This document shows positions 57,699 through 64,000 of a DNA stretch of 64,000 bases, in pieces. A program made the translations under genes and the position numbers. Location of the stretch: NCBI RefSeq assembly GCF_024166365.1, contig NC_064820.1, positions 138,094,001 to 138,158,000 on the forward strand. The letters are read 5' to 3'. Each line of letters starts with the position of its first letter. Positions within the stretch are counted from its first letter, which is position 1. The notes under the pieces were generated by a model, which saw only the letters and a program-made list of their open reading frames with translations, ran no database searches and was not told the origin of the DNA. This DNA is from Elephas maximus indicus (Eukaryota > Chordata > Mammalia > Proboscidea > Elephantidae).

Positions 57699-58667
57699 TT
57701 TTTTCCCCCATACCCATTTATTTATTTATATTGTACTTTAGAGGAAAGTTTACAGAACAAACTAGCTTCTCATTAAACAATTAGTATACATGTTGTTTTG
57801 TGACATTGGTTGCCAACCCCACAATACTCTCCCCTTCTCAATCTTGGGTTCCCTATTACCACCTTTCCTGTCCCCTCCTGCCTTCTCATCCTTACTTCTG
57901 GGCTGGTGTGCCCCTTCTGTCTCATTTTGTTTTATGGGCCTGTCTAATCTTTAGCTGAAAGGTGAACCTCAGAGTGACTTCATTACTGAGCTAAAAGGGT
58001 GTCCAGGGGCCATACTCTAGAGGTTTCTCTAGTCTCTGTCAGACCATTAATCAGGACTTTTTGTGTGTGTGTGTGTGTGAGTTAGAATTTTGTTCTACAT
58101 TTTTCTCCAGTTCAGTCTGGGACCCTCTATTGTAATCCCTGTCAGAGCAGTCAGTGGTGGTAGCCAGGCACCATCTAGTTGTGCTGGACTCAGTCTGGTG
58201 GAGGCTGTAGTACTTGTGGTCCATTAGTCCTTTGGAGTTTCTTTCCTTTGTGTCTTTGGTTTTCTTCATTCTCCCTTGCTCCAGATGGGGTGGCACCAGT
58301 GGAGTATCTTAGATGGCCACTCACAAGCTTTTAAGACCCCAGATTCTTTTAGAAACTATTTTATGACAATTGAGCTAGATGTTGCCCAAGACCATGGTCT
58401 CCACAGCCTTAAACCCAATAATTCTGTTCCTCAGAGAGTTTGGGTGCGTCTATGGAGCTTCCATGACCTTGCCTTCGACAAGGTGTGCTGGCTTCCCCTG
58501 TATCGTGTACTCTCTTACCCTTAGCCAAAGTTACCATTTACCTATTGTCTATTTAGCGTTTTTCCCTCCCAACCCTCCCCTCCCTTGTAACCAGAAAAGA
58601 TTGTTTCTTTTATTGTGTAAACACTTCCATGAATTTTTATAGTAGTGGTCTCATACAATATTTTGTC

Positions 58668-61070
58668 CTATTGTGATTGACTTATTTCATTCAGCTTAAT
58701 GCTCTCCAGATGCATCCATGTTGTGAGATCCTTCACAGATTTATTATAGTTCTTTATCGTGTAGTACTCCACTGTGTATACGCACCATAGTTTGTTTATC
58801 CATTCATCTGTTGATGGGCATCTAGGTTGTTTCCATCTTTTTGCTATTGTGAGCAATGCTGCAATGTACATGGGTGTGCATATGTCTATTCATGTGATGG
58901 CTCTTAATTCTCTAGGATATATTCCTAGGAGCGGGATTTCTGGATCATATGGTATTTCTATTTCTAGCTTTTTAAGGAAGCACCATATTGTTTTCCAAAA
59001 TGGCTAAACCATTTTGCATTCCCAACAGCAGCACATTAGAGTTCCAATCTCCCCACAGCCTCTCCAGCATTTTTTTTTTCTTTGATTCATGCCAGTAATG
59101 TCGCGGTGAGATGGTATCTCACTGTGGTTTTGATTTGCATTTCTCCAATGGCTAGTGATCACGAGTATTTCCTAATGTGTTTGTTAGCCACTTGAACATC
59201 TTCTTCGGTGAAGTGTCTGTTCATTTTTTAATTGGGTTGTCTTTTTGTTGTAGAGGTGTTGGATTTTTCTGTACATTTTAGAGATTAGACCTTTGTCAGA
59301 TTTGTCATAGCCAGTTTTTTTTTCCCCCAGTGTATAGGCTCTCTTTTTACTCTTTTGGTGAAGTCTTTTGATGAGCATAGTGTTTAATTTTTAGAAGATC
59401 CCAGTTATCTAGCTTAACTTCTGGGATATGTATGTTGTTGGTTATGGTTTGTATTCTGTTAATGCCATGTATTAGGGCTTCTAGTGTTGATCCCATTTTT
59501 TCTTCTATTATCTTTATAGAATTTGGTTTTATATTTAGGTCTTTGATCCATTTTGAATTAGTTTTTGTTTATGGTGTGAGGTATGGGTCCTGTTTCATTT
59601 TGTTGCAGATAGGCATTCAGTTTTGCCAGCAGCATTTGTTAAAAAGACTGTCTTTTCCCCATTTGATGAACTTTGGTCCCTTGTCGAAGATCAGGTGACA
59701 CAGGTGGATGGATTTACATCTAGGTTCTCAATTCTGTTCCATTGGTCAATGTATCTGTCATTGTACCAGTACCAGGTTGTTTTGACTATGACAGCTGTAT
59801 AGTAGGTTCTGAGGTCAGGTACTGTGAGGCCTCCTACTTTCTTCTTCTTTAATAGTGCTTTACTTATTCAGGGCCTCTTCCCTTTCTATATAAAGTTAAT
59901 GATTAGTTTTTCCACTTCTTTAAATAATGTTGGTATTTGGATCAGGATTGCATTGTATTGTCAAGCTTTAGGCAGAATTGTCATTTTCACAATGATGAGT
60001 CTACCTATCCACGAGTATGGTATGTTTTTCCATCTATTAGGTCTCTTTTGGTTTCTTGCAGTAGTGTTTTGTAGTCTTTTTATATCTGTAGTTAGATTTA
60101 TTCCTAAGTTTATTTTAGGGGCTATTATAAATGATATTGTTTTTCTGACTTCCTTTTCATCTTTTTCTTTATCGTTGTATAGGAATCCAAGTGATTTTTG
60201 TGTGTTTATATTATAACCCGCTACTCTGCTGAATCTTTCTATTAATTCCAGTAGTTTTCTCATGGAGTCTTTTGGATTTTCTATGTACAGTATCATATCA
60301 TCTATAATAAGGATAGTTTGATTTCTTCATTACCAATTTGAATGACCTTTATTTCTTTTTCTTGCCTTCTTGCTCTAGCTAGGACTTCCAGCACAATGTC
60401 AAACAGAAGTGGTGATAAAGGGCATCCTTGTCTTGTTCCTGTTCTCAAGGGGAATATTTTCAGCCTCTCTTCACTAAGAATGTTGCTGGCTGCTGGTTTT
60501 TTATAGATGTCCTGGAATCGACTCAACGGCAGTGGGTTTTTTATTATGTAGAAGAATTTCTATATCTATTTTATTGAGAGTTTTTTTTTTTTTTAATCAG
60601 GAATGGGCATTGGACTTTGTCAGATCCCTTTTCTCCATCAATTGAGATGATCATGTGATTCTTTTGTTTTGTTTATGTGGTGGATTATGTTGACTGACTT
60701 TCTAATGTTGAACCATCCCTGCATATCTGGTATGAATCCCACTTGGCCGTGGTATCTTTTTTTTTTTTATATATATGATGCTGAATTCTATTAGCTAGAA
60801 TTTTTGTTGAGAATTTTTGCATCTGTATCCATGAGAGATAATTGGTCTGTAAATTTCTTTCTTTGTGGGGCCTTTGCCTAGTTTTTGTATCAGGGTTATG
60901 CTGGCTTCATAGAATGAATTTGGAAGTATCCCTTCCTTTTCTGTATTCTGAAATAGTTTGAGTAGTGCTGGTGTAATAATCTCTTCTCTGAATGTTTGGT
61001 AGAATTCTCCAGTGAAGTTCCATGGCCGATTTTTGAAAGTAGATTGTCAGGAGTTTCTTTTGAAGTGCCT
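58668..61070 (-). pseudogene. L1 ORF2 C-terminal part, broken
   Basis: On the minus strand: RT part (61117-60896; [20 protein letters not shown]), a better part (60526-60302) with [11 protein letters not shown] and an [17 protein letters not shown] stretch, then the segment after the active site (60296-59961; MILYIENPKDSMRKLLELIE). The FADD active-site bases are lost between the two (near 60300). The end is at 58871-58668 (WKQPRCPSTDEWINKLW), with stop 58668-58670. A 28-bp AfroSINE tail is inserted at about 60512-60540. Inactive. Confidence 0.88.
60512..60540 (+). mobile_element. AfroSINE tail-only insertion in L1
   Basis: The segment GGAATCGACTCAACGGCAGT and a GGGTTTT end appear in the middle of L1 sequence. 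The same site in the full-length L1 (around 34690-34705) has no such bases. It is a minimal, 3'-only SINE insertion. Confidence 0.85.
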
Positions 61071-61072
61071 CT

Positions 61073-61143
61073 GTTTGGACTCGAACCACCAATCTTTTGG
61101 TGAGCAACCAAGTGCATTAACTGTTTGCACTACCAAGGGCTGC
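61073..61143 (-). mobile_element. AfroSINE 5' half fragment
   Basis: Antisense head part: GACTCGAACCACCAATCTTT, then CACTACCAAGGGCTGCC. It lies at the broken edge of the L1. Confidence 0.8.
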
Positions 61144-61737
61144 CACAGGATCTTACAATTCTATAGATCAAAGATATTCAAGTGCATTCTGCTCAAATTC
61201 ACTGAGGCACCTTAAGATATCCAGCAAGTTATGATGGGGAGAACCTCTATGTCCCTATCTCACCCAGTTGAACTTACTAACTAAGCAATCCTTTTGATTT
61301 GTGCCATGTAACTGACATACTACATAAAATATCACTTGAAAGAAGATTCTATACACTAAAGAAGGTTGAGAACTATTCTTATAGGAAAGAGACAGCCACT
61401 GAAGAATTTTTTAAGAGGTAAATGACAGGTTCAGGTTTGCACGTGAAAAGTTCAAAAGGTCCATTTGGGGGGACTAGGATTCTGAGACTGAAATCAATAA
61501 CAATGCCATCCTAATTGCCCAGATGAGAAATGACGACAGCCTGAAGGAATTAAGGATCTATGAAAAGGATAAATAGTAGAGAAGTTTGGAAGATAAAACT
61601 GACAGGACTTGGTAATTTATTAGATATGGAGAAGAGGAAGAAAGAGGGGTAAAGACAGGCATCCTCATTTCTGGCTTGGGTAAGCTGGTGGACAATATAA
61701 TGCACACCTAAAGAGTGGTAGGTTTGATGTGACTGGG
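61144..61737. other. intronic sequence, no gene seen
   Basis: Unique-looking sequence. Nothing recognised. Confidence 0.55.
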
Positions 61738-61970
61738 GGCAGGAAGGAGGAGCCCTGGTGGTGCAGTGGTTAAACACTCAGCTGTTAAACCAAAGGTCGG
61801 CAGTTAGAACCCACCAGCTGCTCCAAGGGAGAAAGATGTGGCAGTCTGCTTCCATAAAGATTACAGCCTTGGAAACCCTCTGGGCCAGTTCTACACTGTC
61901 CTGTAGGGTTCCTATGAGTGGGAATCGACTTGTTGGCAATGGGTTTGGTTTGGTTTGGTGGCTGGAAGGA
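61738..61970 (+). mobile_element. AfroSINE copy (long form) with TSD
   Basis: SINE 61749-61959. Head GAGCCCTGGTGGTGCAGTGG, long-form segment GTGGCAGTCTGCTTCCATAA, tail GGTTTGGTTTGGTTTGG. Flanked by GGC(A/T)GGAAGGA (61738-61748 and 61960-61970; one mismatch). It is the cleanest long-form copy in the window. Confidence 0.94.
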
Positions 61971-62132
61971 TTAAGTTTTTGATATACTGAGTTTGAGATT
62001 CTTGGGAAACCGATATAAATATGATCAATATGCAAAAGGATGTCATCTTTGAGGTCAGGATTGAGAACTAACGTGCAGAATCAGGTTAATGTTCTTCTCA
62101 TCTTAGTAATGCAGGGTAATGCTGCATAATGC

Positions 62133-62699
62133 TGATGTCTTAGGCTCTGTTCTCTAGAGAAGCAAAACCAGTAAAACATATATATATATATAGAAAGAGA
62201 TTTATATCAAGGAAACAGCTCACAGGATTATAGAGGCTGGAATGTCCTAAATTCATGGATCAGGATAGAAGCTTCTCCAAGAATCCAAGATCAGCTGGTC
62301 GGTGAGCAGGGCTCTTGCTCATAGGCTGTGAAGGTCGCTGAATCTCAAGATCAGCAGGCAAGGTTGCAAGACTTCTCCTGATTCACGTAGCTGTGGGGGC
62401 TGGTGAACCCACTATCAGCAGGTTGGAGAGCAGGGCTCTTGCTCACAGGCCATGAAGATCAACAAATCCTAAGATCAGCAGGTAAGCTGCTAACTCAAGT
62501 GCCAAGAACCAGAGGTCAGGTGAACAAGAGACAGCTGCAGGATCCAGACAGGGCAAAAGCCAGAACGTTCACTTATATTCAGATGTAGGCTACACACCCA
62601 AGGAAATTCCTTTCAACTGATTGGTAACTCACAGCAGATCACATACAAACACTGAGAGTCATAGCCCAGTCAATCTGACACACAGTCTTAACCATCACA
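62133..62699 (-). mobile_element. LTR (ERVL/MaLR-like) with internal duplication
   Basis: 567 bp. On the minus strand it begins TGTGATGGTTAAGACTGTG and ends GAACAGAGCCTAAGACATCA. A (TA)n stretch lies near 62179-62191. An internal duplication of offset 124 bases carries GAGCAGGGCTCTTGCTCA at 62304 and 62428. No clean target duplication (AATGC and GGTGG). Family is by resemblance. Non-coding. Confidence 0.65.
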
Positions 62700-63027
62700 G
62701 GTGGCTTGTCCCTGGAAGGGTTTTCAGACAGATCTAATACTTGCTGTTTTCATTTGTACAAATGAAAGTCAACTAGAACAAAGGAAACCCATGGTGTTTT
62801 TATGTGACCAGGACTGATGGGCAGATGTCATTAATTTTTTTATACACATGGAGAGTTTTCATGTAGGAGTGGTGCTTAAGGATCATTCTTACTGGAGTCC
62901 CACCGAATGTAGGACAGTGTGATAGTGCTCCCTGGGACTGGGGTTCTCATTTACAGAAGAAAGGCTGAAGAACTCAGTTATTAAGTTGAAGGAAAAGAAG
63001 GAGAGGAAACATTTGCTTCCCTCTACC
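62700..63027. other. intronic sequence, no gene seen
   Basis: Nothing recognised. Confidence 0.55.
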
Positions 63028-63079
63028 ATGAGTCAGAATTGACTCAACAGCAATAGGTTTGGTTTGGTTTTTTGTTTAC
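63028..63079 (+). mobile_element. AfroSINE tail-only fragment
   Basis: Sense tail only: CATGAGTCAGAATTGACTC, then AACAGCAATAGGTTTGG and GTTTGGTTTTTTG. 5' truncated. Confidence 0.85.
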
Positions 63080-63290
63080 CATGCCCCTTCAGTTTCTTAG
63101 TACCTACATAATACTTATGTTTTTCTGTTGCCACTTATCAAACCACATTTCAATTATTGGTTTGACTGCCTTCTCATCTGTTAGCTCTATCAGACCAGGT
63201 ATGCAACTCCTTAATTGTTGGCTCTCCAGTCCTTGCACAATGACTAGCACAGAGTCCTCAATACACATTTGTTAAATGAATGAATTCAGA
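63080..63290 (+). mobile_element. L2 LINE 3' end
   Basis: Follows the L2 3' terminus: CCAGTCCTTGCACAATGACT, TAGCACAGAGTCCTC, then CATTTGTTAAATGAATGAAT. Diverged. Confidence 0.68.
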
Positions 63291-63865
63291 AGGAGGATTT
63301 TTGTAAATACAGGAGAAGGCAGCTCTAGCTTCAGTGCAATTTTAAACTAGGTGGAAGTTTTGTTTAGCTTCTCACTAGTTCTCTTCATTTGCTTTTTTGT
63401 TGCTACCCTTTTGTTCCTCTCCTACCCCACCACTCCTGGATTCCTCCAGTTGCCGAGACCTTGACCTTACAATCGTTTGTTTTTAAAATTGTAGGCGACA
63501 AATATTTTTCTCATTCACTGCCTCTAGGCTCTGGACGAAGTCGGCCAAGTCACTGAGAGTCAATTCATAGGCTGCCAAGTCACAGAATGGCAAAGTGGAA
63601 ACTGGCTAGCCAATAATCTAGTTTAACCTAAAGGGCTGAATTATAGTTTTGTGGGTGAGTTACTAAGACAGAGGGTCAGGGGAGAAAAGCTAGATTTTGT
63701 TTTGTTTTGTCTTATTTTTTTTCTTTAAGCATAGTAAGGCCATTTGACAATGCCATTCATCTGCTTTTTAATGAAGTTAAGATAGTTGGCCAAAAGTTAT
63801 CCCTTGGACAAAACAGAAGTAAAAGTCATATGTTACCTTTAATTTCACACCTAGTACTCCATTTG
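63291..63865. other. intronic sequence, no gene seen
   Basis: Short T-runs near 63690-63722. Nothing recognised. Confidence 0.55.
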
Positions 63866-64000
63866 GAGGAAACCCTGGTGGCATAGTGGTTAAGCGCTAC
63901 AGCTGCTAACCAAAGGGTCGGCAGTTTGAACCCTCCAGGTGATCCTTGGAAACTCTGTGGGGCAGTTCTACCGTGTCCTATAGGGTCACTATGAGTTGAT
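63866..64000 (+). mobile_element. AfroSINE copy (short form), cut by window end
   Basis: Sense copy with GGAAACCCTGGTGGCATAG head and GATCCTTGGAAACTCTGTGG short-form body. It runs to the window edge within the CACTATGAGTTGAT tail part. Confidence 0.93.

Larger units (their letters stand above)
57699..61070 (-). mobile_element. L1 3' half, opposite orientation to the full-length L1
   Basis: Antisense copy. Low coordinates are the 3' end (57699-58667, 3'UTR, with a GT run at about 58064-58080) and high coordinates reach about 61070 in ORF2 RT. The 3'UTR matches that of the L1 at 29751-37625 (for example GTGGCCATCTA and CTAGATGGTGCC in both), so they belong to one lineage. 5' truncated. Confidence 0.93.

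Overview
This window is mammalian nuclear DNA, almost certainly from an afrotherian and most likely a paenungulate such as an elephant. The best evidence is the repeat content. There are about 17 copies or fragments of a tRNA-headed SINE of the AfroSINE type, and eight copies of a BovB-like RTE LINE whose 3' end matches the SINE tail. One L1 with a recognisable 5' end is also present. The only protein-coding sequence of the host gene type is the terminal coding exon of PRR16 (Largen) on the minus strand, 2882-3637, with a good splice acceptor and no internal stop. The 60 kb above 3637 lies upstream on the same strand and is best read as part of PRR16's large intron; no further host exon is visible.

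Layout: 1-2881 is the 3' side of PRR16, containing a candidate poly(A) signal and one AfroSINE. 2882-3637 is the PRR16 exon. 3638-9345 is intron with an old L1 5' fragment, an interrupted L2 and an old L1 3' fragment. 9350-13626 is a nested repeat block: an AfroSINE split by a BovB 3' fragment that is itself split by a solo LTR, followed by a nearly full-length BovB. 17736-20034 is a scrambled BovB. 21762-25020 is a nearly full-length BovB with target-site duplications (TSDs). 27889-28189 is a SINE with a tRNA-Gly head on a BovB-derived body. 29751-37625 is a nearly full-length, inactivated L1 carrying two AfroSINEs in its reverse-transcriptase region. 38472-41125 is BovB. 41197-44712 holds AfroSINEs and old L1 3'UTR. 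46298-50767 is a tail-to-tail BovB pair with an AfroSINE whose structure looks twin-primed. 51213-55425 holds a MaLR-like LTR, AfroSINEs, a 58-bp hairpin, a MIR and an L1 3'UTR. 55952-57134 is a BovB 3' half with perfect 11-bp TSDs. 57699-61070 is an inverted L1 3' half. 61073-64000 holds AfroSINEs, an LTR with an internal duplication and an L2 3' end.

How the parts work together: BovB encodes an APE-type endonuclease and reverse transcriptase. The SINEs encode nothing but share BovB's 3' end, and the TSDs are of similar size (10-14 bp for most), so BovB is the likely mobilising partner. The SINE bodies also appear to contain BovB 5'-derived sequence, and two different tRNA-like heads occur on this body. 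Every LINE open reading frame seen is broken, so nothing here looks autonomously active. Repeat family names are from recognition of sequence, not database searches, and boundaries of old repeats are approximate.
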